DNA from: Chryseobacterium aahli
GTDB taxonomy: Bacteria > Bacteroidota > Bacteroidia > Flavobacteriales > Weeksellaceae
Assembly: GCF_022699665.1 (NCBI RefSeq)
Contig: NZ_JALDNB010000008.1
Coordinates: 124,001-188,000, forward strand
Direction of reading: 5' to 3'
DNA length: 64,000 nt
The stretch's first letter is position 1. The number at the start of each line of letters is the position of its first letter. The position numbers and the translations under genes are program-made. Under the pieces are notes generated by a model. That model was not told the origin of the DNA. It saw only the letters and a program-made list of their open reading frames with translations, and ran no database searches. Below, in pieces: positions 9,366 to 17,914 of this stretch.

Positions 9366-10811
9366 TTAAACTGTTGTTAATCTCAAAGTATTCGTTTTTC
9401 CGCCTTCATAAGATGGAGTAGCGTTGATGTTGATTACAAAATCTCCGGTTTCAATATAACCGTGATTGTGTGTCAGCATATTTACCTGAATAATTGTTTC
9501 ATCTGTGGATTTATGCATATCATAATGATAAGCACGAACTCCCCAAAGTAAGTTCAACATCGTGATTACACGCTTGTTGGCACTGTAAACAATGATGTGA
9601 GAATTGGGTCTGTGAGCAGAAATCTGAAATGCTGTATATCCTGAATTCGTTAAAGTAACAATTGCAGAAACGTTGGTACTCTTTGCAATTCTTACTGCAG
9701 CAAGACATACTCTGTTTGTGATAAATCTCTCATCGATACAGTTGAAGTCTTTTTCAATCGGCTCATTTTTATGTTGGTAAAAATTAGTCTGCTCAATATT
9801 CTGAACAATTTTCGCCATATTTTCAACTACCTGAATAGGATATCTACCTACAGAAGTCTCACCAGAAAGCATTACTGCATCAGCTCCATCCAATACTGAG
9901 TTGGCAACGTCATTTACTTCAGCTCTTGTTGGTGTTAAACTGTTGATCATCGTTTCCATCATTTGTGTAGCGATAATTACCGGCTTAGAATAGAATCTAG
10001 CTTTCTCAACCAAAGTTTTCTGAATAGCAGGAACTTCTTCCATCGGAACTTCTACACCAAGATCTCCACGGGCAACCATTAATCCGTCGCATTCCAATAA
10101 GATTTGATCAATATTTTTTACACCTTCAGGCTTTTCAATTTTAGCGATGATTGGTGTTTTAAATTTACCGTTCGGGTGCTTAGACATCAATTCTTTCAAA
10201 TCGATGATATCTTGTGCGTGACGTACAAAAGAAAGTGCAATCCAGTCAACTTCCATATCCAACATGAAATTGGCATCCAAAATATCCTTTTCTGTCAATG
10301 CAGGAAGAGAAACATTAGTATTTGGAAGGTTAACTCCTTTTTTAGAACTCAAAGGTCCACCCTGAATCGTTTTAGCTTTTACAGTATCAATTTTATTCGT
10401 TTCAAGAACTTCTAAAACCAATTTTCCATCGTCAATCAAGATTCTTTCACCAACATTCACATCTTGAGGAAATTGCTGATACGTCATATATACTTTGGTA
10501 GAATCTCCTTCAATCTTTTCGTTGGTAAATGTTAAAACATCACCAGGATTTAAGTAAGAACCTTCTTTTACAACACCAACTCTAAGTTTTGGTCCTTGTA
10601 AATCGGCCAGAATACCTACAGAATATCCGTATTCTTTATTAAGCTCTCTAATGGTTTGAATATTAGAACGAACTAAATCGTAATCTGCGTGTGAAAAATT
10701 TATTCTAAATACGTCAACACCAGCTTTCATCAATCCTAACATTACTTCCTTTGATGAGGAAGCGGGTCCAAGCGTTGCGATAATTTTTGTCTTCTTTAAA
10801 TACTTATTCAT
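9366..10811 (-). CDS. pyk: Pyruvate kinase
   Basis: Pyruvate kinase converts phosphoenolpyruvate and ADP to pyruvate and ATP at the end of glycolysis. The 481-residue sequence has ATLGPASSS (residues 13-21), FRINFSHADYD (about 35-45), ADLQGPKLRVG (about 69-79), the catalytic-lysine segment IIAKIEKPEGV, MVARGDLGVEVP (metal ligands, about 246-257) and ATQMMETMINSLTPTRAEV. The C-terminal allosteric domain is complete. Its start codon overlaps the end of the IPExxxVDY gene by 8 nt, and it is the last gene of the minus-strand acpP-fabF-rnc-IPExxxVDY-pyk run. Confidence 0.98.
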   Translation of the reverse strand: MNKYLKKTKIIATLGPASSSKEVMLGLMKAGVDVFRINFSHADYDLVRSNIQTIRELNKEYGYSVGILADLQGPKLRVGVVKEGSYLNPGDVLTFTNEKIEGDSTKVYMTYQQFPQDVNVGERILIDDGKLVLEVLETNKIDTVKAKTIQGGPLSSKKGVNLPNTNVSLPALTEKDILDANFMLDMEVDWIALSFVRHAQDIIDLKELMSKHPNGKFKTPIIAKIEKPEGVKNIDQILLECDGLMVARGDLGVEVPMEEVPAIQKTLVEKARFYSKPVIIATQMMETMINSLTPTRAEVNDVANSVLDGADAVMLSGETSVGRYPIQVVENMAKIVQNIEQTNFYQHKNEPIEKDFNCIDERFITNRVCLAAVRIAKSTNVSAIVTLTNSGYTAFQISAHRPNSHIIVYSANKRVITMLNLLWGVRAYHYDMHKSTDETIIQVNMLTHNHGYIETGDFVININATPSYEGGKTNTLRLTTV

Positions 10812-11277
10812 AATACTGTATTATTTGATAGAGTTCATCCTCAGAACTCAAATTGTAATCTTGAATTGGAAACACAAGATTTTCAGGCAGCAAAATTACG
10901 GAAAAATCAGTGAATTGTTCCGGACTATGCAGAATATATTCTACTTCTGTCTGATTATTTAATAAAAATTTAATGTTTTCTTCTTCTGAGAAGAGTTCAG
11001 TTTGTAACTTTTTTTGTTTACTATCTGAAGATTTATTAGAAATAAAAGTGAAGCAGGTCTTTGTAAACTTGTGGTATGCTTCATATCTTGGAAAATAATA
11101 ATCATAGTAAACGCCATGAAAAATAAGATCTTTAATTCTTGAAAATTTCAAATCGTTCCCTTGATTTATTTTGAAAAAAAACTCATGATCGGGTATATTT
11201 TTAGCTAATCTTACCAAACCAATGGTAATATCTTCAAATTCTATATCGTCAAGATCATACAGTTTTTGGATTTCCAA
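10804..11277 (-). CDS. IPExxxVDY family protein
   Basis: A 157-residue soluble protein of unknown function. The segment LAKNIPDHEFFFKINQGND (about residues 27-45) corresponds to the degenerate IPExxxVDY signature of a Bacteroidota-only family; the rest includes aromatic-rich YYDYYFPRYEAYHKF and a short acidic tail. Its start overlaps the rnc end by 23 nt and its end overlaps pyk by 8 nt, so it is translationally coupled on both sides. As far as I recall, the rnc / IPExxxVDY / pyk order is conserved in Flavobacteriia, which is the main support for the name. No catalytic residues can be proposed. Confidence 0.75.
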   Translation of the reverse strand: MEIQKLYDLDDIEFEDITIGLVRLAKNIPDHEFFFKINQGNDLKFSRIKDLIFHGVYYDYYFPRYEAYHKFTKTCFTFISNKSSDSKQKKLQTELFSEEENIKFLLNNQTEVEYILHSPEQFTDFSVILLPENLVFPIQDYNLSSEDELYQIIQYYE

Positions 11278-12019
11278 GTATATTTTCTTTTTTATTTAAA
11301 ATATAAAATGCTCTCTGTGCTGATTTTTCTTCAGCTTTCTTTTTGGAAGTTTCGGTAGCGTTGGCGATTTTTTCATCACCTAACCACACGTGACAGCGGA
11401 AAACAATACTCTTGTTCACCTGAATTTCTTCACAGGTTTCGTACTTGATGTTGACCTTTTTCTTTTGACTCCATTCCAGCAGAAGACCTTTATAGCTTAC
11501 GATTTTGTTTTCAAGCTTGTTGATTTCTGACGGCGTAAGAAGTCGCTCCAATACAATTCTTTTGCAGGTATCATATTGAAAATCAAGGTAAACAGCTCCC
11601 ACCAAAGCTTCAAAGAGATTTCCTGAAATATTCTCTCCTAAAGCAGCAGAATTGTTGTTTTTTTGTAAAAGATCGGTAAGTTTTAAATCTTCTCCTAATT
11701 TATTCAGATTCTTCCTATTTACAATTTTAGATTTCATCTGCGTCATATATCCTTCGTTACCTTTAGGGTAAGTGCTGAACAAATGACATGAAACAATTGT
11801 ACCCAAAACAGAATCTCCCAAAAACTCAAGTCTTTCGTAGTTACTGTCTTGATTTTTAGAAGAACTTTTAATAGAAAAAGCTTCGCGGTAAAAGTTGATA
11901 TTCTGAACGGGTGTGCCTAAAATTTTATTAAGCTCAATGCTCAGGAAATAATCTCTTTCCGTTAATACTTTTTTTCTTTGTTTGAGAAGGAATTTAGAAA
12001 AGTATTTCTGTAACTCCAT
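11255..12019 (-). CDS. rnc: Ribonuclease III
   Basis: RNase III cleaves double-stranded RNA, including the rRNA precursor stems. The 254-residue protein has the signature ERLEFLGDSVLG (about residues 62-73), with catalytic acidic residues there and in GNLFEALVGAVYLD (about 132-145). A C-terminal double-stranded RNA binding domain covers roughly 165-245 and ends KKKAEEKSAQRAFYIL. It starts 11 nt after the fabF stop and overlaps the following gene, consistent with a single operon from acpP to pyk. Confidence 0.97.
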   Translation of the reverse strand: MELQKYFSKFLLKQRKKVLTERDYFLSIELNKILGTPVQNINFYREAFSIKSSSKNQDSNYERLEFLGDSVLGTIVSCHLFSTYPKGNEGYMTQMKSKIVNRKNLNKLGEDLKLTDLLQKNNNSAALGENISGNLFEALVGAVYLDFQYDTCKRIVLERLLTPSEINKLENKIVSYKGLLLEWSQKKKVNIKYETCEEIQVNKSIVFRCHVWLGDEKIANATETSKKKAEEKSAQRAFYILNKKENILGNPKTV

Positions 12020-12029
12020 TCAGTAATAA

Positions 12030-13274
12030 TTAGATTTTCTTGAATAGAACGCAAGCGTTGTGCCCACCAAACCCGAAAGTGTTACTCATCGCTACTTTCA
12101 CATCTTTTTTCACCGCTTTATTGAATGTGAAATCTAATCGGCTGTCGATTTTTTCATCATCCGTAAAGTGATTGATTGTAGGAGGAACAATACCATGAAT
12201 AATAGCTCCCAAAGCAGCAATAGCTTCAATAACTCCGGCAGCACCCAGAAGGTGACCTGTCATTGATTTTGTAGAATTAATCTGAATATTGTAAGCGTGC
12301 TCACCAAATAATTTAGAAATTGCACTAGATTCTGCCTGATCTCCTAATGGAGTAGATGTACCATGCATATTGATGTGGTCTACTTCATCAGCAGTTAATC
12401 CTGCATCTTCCAGACAATTTTTCATTACTAAATAAGCTCCCAAACCTTCAGGATGTGGTGCCGTCATGTGATGTGCATCTGCACTCATACCGCCACCTAA
12501 TAATTCTGCATATATCGTTGCACCACGCTTTACAGCGTGTTCATATTCTTCAAGAATGATTGCTCCTGCACCCTCACCCAATACAAAACCATCTCTGTCT
12601 TTGTCAAAAGGTCTTGAAGCTGTTTTAGGATCGTCATTTCTTGTAGAAAGTGCCATCATCGCATTGAAACCACCAACGCCACTTGCTGTAACGGCAGCTT
12701 CAGAGCCTCCGCAAACAATAACGTCTGCTTTTCCTAATTGGATCAGCATTTTAGAATCAATCAATGCATTTGCAGATGAAGCACAAGCAGAAACAGTAGT
12801 GTAATTGGGACCATGGAAACCATATTCTATTGAAATATGTCCCGGTGTAATGTCCGCAATCATTTTAGGAATAAAAAAAGGGTTGAATCTCGGAATATCA
12901 GTGTTTGCCCACCCTAAAACTTCAGTTTCAAAAGTTTCTAAACCGCCAATTCCAGAACCCCAGATAACTCCGACTCTGTGTTTGTCTACATTGTCTTCCA
13001 TAATCCTTGAATGAGCAACTGCCTCACGGGCAGCTACCATACCAAGTTGGGTGTTACGATCCATCTTTTTGGCGTCTTTCTTGTCGAAATGATCCAGCGG
13101 ATCGAAGTTTTTCACCTCGCAAGCAAACCTTGTTTTAAAGTTTGTGGCATCAAAAAGAGTCGTCGGAGCGGCTCCGCTCTCACCTTTTAACAGGCTTTCC
13201 CAGTATTCATTCGCATTATTACCGATGGGTGTTAAGGCGCCAAAACCGGTTACAACTACTCTTTTTAATTCCAT
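12030..13274 (-). CDS. fabF: 3-oxoacyl-[acyl-carrier-protein] synthase II
   Basis: FabF elongates fatty acids by condensing malonyl-ACP with acyl-ACP. The catalytic Cys-His-His triad is visible: cysteine in TVSACASSANAL (about residue 164), histidine in NMHGTSTPLGD (about 304) and histidine in STKSMTGHLLGAAG (about 340). The length of 414 aa is normal. It lies 31 nt downstream of acpP on the same strand, the usual acpP-fabF-rnc arrangement, so substrate carrier and condensing enzyme are co-expressed. Confidence 0.98.
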   Translation of the reverse strand: MELKRVVVTGFGALTPIGNNANEYWESLLKGESGAAPTTLFDATNFKTRFACEVKNFDPLDHFDKKDAKKMDRNTQLGMVAAREAVAHSRIMEDNVDKHRVGVIWGSGIGGLETFETEVLGWANTDIPRFNPFFIPKMIADITPGHISIEYGFHGPNYTTVSACASSANALIDSKMLIQLGKADVIVCGGSEAAVTASGVGGFNAMMALSTRNDDPKTASRPFDKDRDGFVLGEGAGAIILEEYEHAVKRGATIYAELLGGGMSADAHHMTAPHPEGLGAYLVMKNCLEDAGLTADEVDHINMHGTSTPLGDQAESSAISKLFGEHAYNIQINSTKSMTGHLLGAAGVIEAIAALGAIIHGIVPPTINHFTDDEKIDSRLDFTFNKAVKKDVKVAMSNTFGFGGHNACVLFKKI

Positions 13275-13305
13275 AAACTTTGTAAATTTTCTTTGTTGAA
13301 GAATA

Positions 13306-13545
13306 TTATTTATTTACTACTTCTTCAATGTAAGCAATAGCGTGCCCTACAGTAGTAATTTTTTCTGCTTGGTCATCAGGGATCTGAATGTTAAATTCTT
13401 TTTCAAATTCCATGATTAACTCAACGGTATCCAAAGAGTCAGCTCCTAAATCATTTGTGAAGCTAGCCTCTGGAGTTACCTCTGTTTCTTCAACGTCAAG
13501 CTTATCAGCGATGATAGCTTTTACTCTTGATGCAATGTCTGACAT
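13306..13545 (-). CDS. acpP: Acyl carrier protein
   Basis: AcpP is the small acidic carrier on which fatty acids are built. This 79-residue protein has the 4'-phosphopantetheine attachment motif GADSLDTVE with Ser37, flanked by the usual helices ([32 protein letters not shown]). It is the first gene of the minus-strand fatty acid / rnc / pyk operon. A promoter-like TATATTTG lies about 32 nt upstream. Confidence 0.98.
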   Translation of the reverse strand: MSDIASRVKAIIADKLDVEETEVTPEASFTNDLGADSLDTVELIMEFEKEFNIQIPDDQAEKITTVGHAIAYIEEVVNK

Positions 13546-13576
13546 AGTAAATTATTTTTTTAATTGTTAGATTGTG

Positions 13577-13584
13577 CAAATATA
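13577..13584 (-). promoter_or_regulatory. -7 promoter element upstream of acpP
   Basis: The plus-strand sequence CAAATATA reads TATATTTG on the minus strand, matching the Bacteroidota TAnnTTTG -7 element. No good TTTG was found at the usual -33 distance, so the call rests on the -7 box and its position. Confidence 0.55.
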
Positions 13585-14305
13585 TAAAATTCTTTACGAT
13601 AAAACATTTTTTTAGTCTTTTTTGTCGACCAATACCGCTTATTTTATTGTCTCAGACTTTAGTATTTTAGTTTTCAGGTGTTTAGATTTTAAATTAAATC
13701 TGATTGTTTGTTTTGATGTTTTATTTTTTTAATTCTCAAAACTTTTTAGTTTAAATTTTTATTAAAATTGCATTAAAAGTGAATTTTTGAGCGCTTAATA
13801 ACATCCTGAAACGGCTAAAGCTTTAAAAAAGATGCGAGGTTTAAGAGCGTATTGCAATATGTTGATTCTTAATTATAGGAATTGTATTTAACAAAGATGC
13901 GTCAAGCCAGAATTCTATTATTTTAGAAGATGTAAAACTGTAAATTATTTAAAAGTGAATTTCTGGACTTTGTCAACCAGATAGATATTACACGAAAGGT
14001 TTGGGATGAACTTTCAAGTATTTGTAGATAGATTCTTGATTCAACTTATCTAAATGTGTGAATTTACAGATTCTGGACGGTACCTTTCGTTGCAGGTAAT
14101 ATGGATAAAGTAGATAATTGTACTAATAAACCCATCAATTCAGGTTTATTGGCTTTATCACCTAGTTGTCCTTTCTGGATTTAGTAAAAGCAAACGAAAA
14201 AAATGTTTTCAATTCTTCAATCTATGCATTGATAAGGTATCATGTATTCTTGGTTGTCTTATTAAGAACGAAGGTGTTAAAATGAATTTTGATTTTTACT
14301 TTCAA
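13585..14305. other. Long gene-poor region, possible decayed sequence
   Basis: About 720 nt carry no convincing coding frame on either strand. The only structure seen is an inverted repeat with about 80 nt between its arms: 13985-14000 against 14082-14102, sharing ACGAAAGGT/ACCTTTCGT and, offset by 5 nt, ATATTAC/GTAATAT. A minus-strand frame around 14186-13930 is open except for two stops, which may be a pseudogene remnant, but I recognise no family in it. Confidence 0.4.
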
Positions 14306-14342
14306 AGAAAAACACCAACAAATTTTGTTGGTGTTTTTTTTC
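14306..14342 (-). terminator. Terminator after the small membrane protein gene
   Basis: A near-perfect inverted repeat (ACACCAACAAA 14312-14322 with TTTGTTGGTGT 14324-14334) has A and T tracts on both sides, so it can act in both directions. It lies 25 nt downstream of the lmo0937-like gene on the minus strand. Confidence 0.85.
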
Positions 14343-14366
14343 TTTAAATAGTTTTAGTTTAGATTT

Positions 14367-14555
<189 letters not shown>

Positions 14556-14624
14556 TTATGTTTTAGTATTAGCATATACTGTGCCTTTTTGGTGGTAGAT
14601 GGTAATTTGTGGTATATGTAAATT

Positions 14625-14656
14625 AAAAAAAAGAACTCAAAACTTGAGTTCTTTTA
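14625..14656 (-). terminator. Terminator of ssrA
   Basis: A 12-bp stem (AAAAGAACTCAA 14629-14640 with TTGAGTTCTTTT 14644-14655) is followed on the minus strand by a long T run. It begins 12 nt after the tmRNA 3' end. Confidence 0.85.
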
Positions 14657-14667
14657 AATCTTAAAAG

Positions 14668-15063
14668 TGGAGTTGGAGGGATTCGAACCCTCGTCCAAAC
14701 AAGCAATACATAAGATTTCTACATGCTTATTTTACTATTGATTTTCGTGCCTAAGCAGAGAGCAAACACCCAACTTAAACCTTAGCTTCTGAAGTTTTCG
14801 AGTCTTGGTCAAAGCTCCCAAAACCTTATTTCTGCATTACTATATCTCAGAATCAAACGCCGCAGAATAGAGCATTTGTGAGACATCTTGCTTCCTTACT
14901 ATCTTCGGGAAAGCGCTTGAATCTTACTTTATTCGGATTAAGCTGCAAGAGCGAACTCTTCGTTGCCAGTTAAAAGTTTGTAGCAAGGGATTAAAGAGAT
15001 CGCACTACGGTTCTCTGCATGCTTACTTACCCATTGATCTTGCTGTCGAAACCAGTCAACCCC
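14668..15063 (-). ncRNA. ssrA: Transfer-messenger RNA (tmRNA)
   Basis: On the minus strand the RNA starts GGGGTTGACTGGTTTCGACA and ends with a T arm GGGTTCGAATCCC and CAACTCCA, which pairs as a tRNA-Ala-like acceptor (GGGGTTG with CAACTCC, one G-U). The terminal CCA is not encoded. The tag reading frame reads GNEEFALAA followed by TAA (codons GGC AAC GAA GAG TTC GCT CTT GCA GCT). tmRNA with SmpB rescues ribosomes stalled on non-stop messages and marks the product for proteolysis. The length of 396 nt is usual. Confidence 0.95.
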
Positions 15064-15168
15064 ATGTTTACGTAGAGGCAAAGATACAATATTTTGTTTA
15101 AATTCAATTCATATTAAAAAGTTGTGTTTAGAAATTTCAGAATTAATATCAATTTTATAGACAAATAA

Positions 15169-15199
15169 TTTGCTAATCAAGAAAAAAGTTATATTTTTG
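15169..15199 (+). promoter_or_regulatory. Promoter of rpsU
   Basis: TTTG (15169-15172), a 19-nt spacer and TATTTTTG (15192-15199) match the Bacteroidota housekeeping promoter TTTG-N19-TAnnTTTG exactly. The rpsU start codon follows 23 nt later. Confidence 0.85.
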
Positions 15200-15222
15200 C
15201 AATCCAAAATGAGATGTAAATT

Positions 15223-15420
15223 ATGTTAATAATACCTGTAAAGGATGGTGAATCCATCGATAGAGCACTTAAAAAATACAAGAGAAAATTTGATAAAACT
15301 GGTACAGTTCGTCAATTAAGATCTAGACAAGCTTTTATTAAGCCTTCTGTAACTCTTAGACAATCTAGGCTGAAAGCAGCTTATAAGCAAAGAGGATTAA
15401 GCAAGGAAGAACAAGCTTAA
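15223..15420 (+). CDS. rpsU: 30S ribosomal protein S21
   Basis: A 65-residue very basic protein beginning MLIIPVKDGESIDRALKKYK and containing KFDKTGTVRQLRSRQAF, the S21 core. S21 binds the small subunit near the anti-Shine-Dalgarno end of 16S rRNA; in Bacteroidota it takes part in sequestering that end, in keeping with the weak Shine-Dalgarno sequences seen here. It is followed after about 80 nt by xerC and hpf and has its own canonical promoter. Confidence 0.96.
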   Translation: MLIIPVKDGESIDRALKKYKRKFDKTGTVRQLRSRQAFIKPSVTLRQSRLKAAYKQRGLSKEEQA

Positions 15421-15498
15421 GAGATTTTCTTAAACACATACTAAATCACTTCTTAAATAGTTATATTTGAGGAGTGATTTTTGTTTTATATATACATT

Positions 15499-16386
15499 AT
15501 GCGAGAGAAGTTTTTAGACTATCTACAGCTCGAAAAGAGGTATTCGCCTCATACCATTACAAGTTACCGTAAGGATCTTGACGATTTTTTTTCTTTTTAT
15601 CTTAAAACGGAAGGTTCAGAAAATATTGTCAAGGCTAATAAAAAAACTATCAGAAATTTTATCGTTGAACTTAGTGAAAATGATATTTCAAAGAGAAGTA
15701 TCAATCGTAAATTGTCTTCGCTCCGCAGTTTTTACCTTTTTCTTTTAAGATTAGGCGAAATTGAAGTTTCTCCTGTAGAAACGGTTACTTCCCTTAAATT
15801 TTATGCAGAGAAGCAAATTCCCATGTCTATGGAGGAAATGGAGGTGCTTCAGGATAAGATTCTAGTCAATGTTGACGATATTTTAGAAAAATGCATCGTT
15901 GAGGTTTTGTATCAGACAGGAATCAGAAAGGCTGAGCTTTGTGGCTTAATATTTGAGAGTGTAAATTTAGAAGGCGAACAATTGAAAATTTTAGGTAAAG
16001 GAAATAAAGAACGTTATGTTCCTATTTCACCTGACTTAGCAAAACTACTCAAAGGCTATTTGGAAATCAGAAAACCTCATGAAGATTTTAAACAATATTT
16101 CTTTGTCAACAAAAAGGGAAAAAAACTGACAGAAAAATTTGTTTATGTAGTGGTTAATAAGTACCTTAGTCTTGTTACTTCGAAGGAAAAAAGAAGTCCG
16201 CACATCTTAAGACATAGCTTTGCTACGCATGTTTTGGATAATGGGGCAGAGATATCTAAAGTAAAAGAAATATTAGGGCATTCTAGTCTTGCAAGCACTC
16301 AGGTGTACACGAATGCCAATATAGAACAGTTGAAAAAAGTGTTTAATCAAGCTCATCCAAGAGCTGTTAAAAAAGAAGAATTATGA
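15499..16386 (+). CDS. xerC: Tyrosine recombinase XerC
   Basis: A 295-residue tyrosine recombinase that resolves chromosome dimers at dif with XerD. An N-terminal SAM-like core-binding domain (about 1-85, starting MREKFLDYLQLEKRYSPHTI) is followed by the catalytic domain with TGIRKAELCGL (Arg), LRHSFATHVL (HxxR), LGHSSLASTQVYTN (His and nucleophile Tyr). A TTG six codons upstream (15481) keeps the frame open, but the ATG at 15499 fits the family start. It overlaps hpf by 4 nt (ATGA), indicating coupling. XerD or a phage integrase is less likely given the housekeeping context. Confidence 0.9.
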   Translation: MREKFLDYLQLEKRYSPHTITSYRKDLDDFFSFYLKTEGSENIVKANKKTIRNFIVELSENDISKRSINRKLSSLRSFYLFLLRLGEIEVSPVETVTSLKFYAEKQIPMSMEEMEVLQDKILVNVDDILEKCIVEVLYQTGIRKAELCGLIFESVNLEGEQLKILGKGNKERYVPISPDLAKLLKGYLEIRKPHEDFKQYFFVNKKGKKLTEKFVYVVVNKYLSLVTSKEKRSPHILRHSFATHVLDNGAEISKVKEILGHSSLASTQVYTNANIEQLKKVFNQAHPRAVKKEEL

Positions 16387-16673
16387 AGATTTCAGTACAA
16401 GCAATCGGCTTAACTCCACACGAACCACTAGAGTCGCACGTTGACAAAAAAGTAAGCAAGCTTAATACGTTTTACGACAAGCTTCAGGAATGCAAAGTGT
16501 TCTTGAAAGTAGAAAACAATTCAGACAAATCCAATAAGACAACAGAGCTTATTTTGGTAGTTCCGGGTGAAGATATCGTCGTGAAAAAGACAAGTACGAG
16601 TTTTGAAGAAAGTTTAGACCAATGTGTAGACGCAGCTAAGAAACTGTTAATCAAGAAAAAAGAATTAGCATAG
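16383..16673 (+). CDS. hpf: Ribosome hibernation promoting factor, short form
   Basis: A 96-residue S30AE-family protein beginning MKISVQAIGLTPHEPLESHV, with the conserved C-terminal helix VDAAKKLLIKKKE. Members bind the 30S decoding region of idle ribosomes and promote hibernation or dimerisation in stationary phase. It lacks the C-terminal dimerisation domain of long HPF, so it is the short type. The start overlaps the xerC stop. The tRNA cluster begins 109 nt downstream with its own promoter. Confidence 0.92.
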   Translation: MKISVQAIGLTPHEPLESHVDKKVSKLNTFYDKLQECKVFLKVENNSDKSNKTTELILVVPGEDIVVKKTSTSFEESLDQCVDAAKKLLIKKKELA

Positions 16674-16703
16674 AAAATAAATTAAAAAAAGTTTCTAAAA
16701 AAG

Positions 16704-16735
16704 TTTGAGATTTCAAAAAATCTGTTCTATATTTG
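16704..16735 (+). promoter_or_regulatory. Promoter of the tRNA cluster
   Basis: TTTG (16704-16707), a 20-nt spacer and TATATTTG (16728-16735) give a full Bacteroidota promoter 47 nt upstream of the first tRNA. Confidence 0.85.
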
Positions 16736-16781
16736 CACTCGCAAAAAGGAACAATCGTTTTTTGAAATCTTTTTTTATTTT

Positions 16782-16855
16782 GCCTCCGTAGCTCAGCTGG
16801 CTAGAGCAGCTGATTTGTAATCAGCAGGTCGTGGGTTCGAGTCCCTCTGGAGGCT
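16782..16855 (+). tRNA. tRNA-Thr (TGT), copy 1
   Basis: A 74-nt cloverleaf: acceptor GCCTCCG/TGGAGGC, D arm GCTC-GAGC, anticodon stem GCTGA/TCAGC with loop TTTGTAA (anticodon TGT), T arm GTGGG/CCCTC around TTCGAGT. CCA is not encoded. Confidence 0.96.
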
Positions 16856-16875
16856 CAATTTAATATAAAATATCT

Positions 16876-16956
16876 GGGGAGATTCCAGAGTGGCTAAATG
16901 GGACTGACTGTAACTCAGTTGCTTCGGCTTCGCAGGTTCGAATCCTGCTCTCCCCA
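16876..16956 (+). tRNA. tRNA-Tyr (GTA), copy 1
   Basis: An 81-nt class II tRNA with a long variable arm (GCTTCGGCTTCGC): acceptor GGGGAGA/TCTCCCC, anticodon stem ACTGA/TCAGT with loop CTGTAAC (anticodon GTA). CCA is not encoded. Confidence 0.95.
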
Positions 16957-17042
16957 CATTTTATATTAAAAAAAAGCTTGCAAGTTTCAAGAATTTTTGT
17001 TAGATTTGCAAACCGTTAACCAATAATTTTGGAAACAAAATT

Positions 17043-17115
17043 GCGAAAGTAGCTCAGTTGGTAGAGCGTCAGCCTTCCAAGCTGAATGTCGCGAGTTCGA
17101 CCCTCGTCTTTCGCT
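17043..17115 (+). tRNA. tRNA-Gly (TCC), copy 1
   Basis: 73 nt: acceptor GCGAAAG/CTTTCGC, anticodon stem TCAGC/GCTGA with loop CTTCCAA (anticodon TCC). A further -7 element TAGATTTG lies at 17001-17008, so it may also be transcribed on its own. Confidence 0.95.
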
Positions 17116-17206
17116 CAATTTCACACCGCATTAGGCGTGATTTTTTTTAACTGCTGATGCAGCACAGAGTAGAGTTTCTCTGATAGCTTTCAGTTTTTAT
17201 TAAATT

Positions 17207-17280
17207 GCCTCCATAGCTCAGTTGGCTAGAGCAGCTGATTTGTAATCAGCAGGTCGTGGGTTCGAGTCCCTCTGGAGGCT
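17207..17280 (+). tRNA. tRNA-Thr (TGT), copy 2
   Basis: Almost identical to copy 1, differing in acceptor position 7 (GCCTCCA) and the D loop (AGTTGG instead of AGCTGG). Anticodon TGT. It is the first gene of the second Thr-Tyr-Gly block. Confidence 0.96.
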
Positions 17281-17299
17281 CATTTAATATAAAATATCT

Positions 17300-17380
17300 G
17301 GGGAGATTCCAGAGTGGCTAAATGGGACTGACTGTAACTCAGTTGCTTCGGCTTCGCAGGTTCGAATCCTGCTCTCCCCA
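17300..17380 (+). tRNA. tRNA-Tyr (GTA), copy 2
   Basis: Identical in sequence to copy 1 as far as I can compare by eye, including the 19-nt spacer before it. Class II long variable arm, anticodon GTA. Confidence 0.95.
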
Positions 17381-17465
17381 CATTTTATATTAGAAAAAAC
17401 TTGCAGATTTAAAGGGGTTACCCTAAATTTGCACAGCGTTTACCAATAGTTTTGGAAACAAAATT

Positions 17466-17538
17466 GCGGAAGTAGCTCAGTTGGTAGAGCGTCAGCCTTC
17501 CAAGCTGAATGTCGCGAGTTCGACCCTCGTCTTCCGCT
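17466..17538 (+). tRNA. tRNA-Gly (TCC), copy 2
   Basis: Same body as copy 1 with a compensated acceptor change (GCGGAAG/CTTCCGC instead of GCGAAAG/CTTTCGC). Anticodon TCC. A separate -7 element TAAATTTG lies at 17424-17431. Confidence 0.95.
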
Positions 17539-17578
17539 CATTCAAAAATCACGCTTCTGGTGTGATTTTTTGTTTCAG

Positions 17579-17650
17579 GCCGACTTAGCTCAGCGGTAGA
17601 GTGCTTCCTTGGTAAGGAAGAGGTCACGGGTTCAAGTCCCGTAGTTGGCT
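17579..17650 (+). tRNA. tRNA-Thr (GGT)
   Basis: 72 nt: acceptor GCCGACT/AGTTGGC (one G-U), anticodon stem CTTCC/GGAAG with loop TTGGTAA (anticodon GGT), T arm ACGGG/CCCGT. It is followed by a terminator hairpin. Confidence 0.95.
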
Positions 17651-17657
17651 CACTTTT

Positions 17658-17684
17658 TGTCCCGATTTCTTCGGGATTTTTTTT
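17658..17684 (+). terminator. Terminator of the Thr-Tyr-Gly tRNA cluster
   Basis: Stem TCCCGA (17660-17665) with TCGGGA (17671-17676), loop TTTCT, then eight T residues. It ends the tRNA operon before the separately promoted tRNA-Ser. Confidence 0.85.
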
Positions 17685-17763
17685 GCTTAAAATTTCATCT
17701 TTAGGATCTCATGAATTCACAAAAGCATCAAAAAAATATTTATTGTAAATTTTAAAAATATAT

Positions 17764-17794
17764 TTTGGAGATTCAAAAAAACGTTTTATATTTG
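17764..17794 (+). promoter_or_regulatory. Promoter of tRNA-Ser
   Basis: TTTG (17764-17767), 19-nt spacer, TATATTTG (17787-17794), 35 nt before tRNA-Ser(TGA). Confidence 0.85.
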
Positions 17795-17829
17795 CACCAC
17801 CAAAAACAACGATAATAATCGGAGTTAAT

Positions 17830-17914
17830 GGAGAGATGGCAGAGTGGTCGATTGCGATAGTCTTGAAAACTATTGACTGTAACAGGTCCGGGGGTTCGAA
17901 TCCCTCTCTCTCCG
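17830..17914 (+). tRNA. tRNA-Ser (TGA), integration target of the island
   Basis: An 85-nt class II tRNA: acceptor GGAGAGA/TCTCTCC, anticodon stem ATAGT/ACTAT with loop CTTGAAA (anticodon TGA), and a variable arm TGACTGTAACA. Its last 13 nt plus one more base (17902-17915) recur at 36327-36340, marking it as the attachment site of the following island. The gene remains intact after integration. Confidence 0.95.

Noticed and set aside
13985..14102. Inverted repeat as a riboswitch or insertion sequence end
   Set aside because: No known riboswitch core, no transposase and no target duplication seen.
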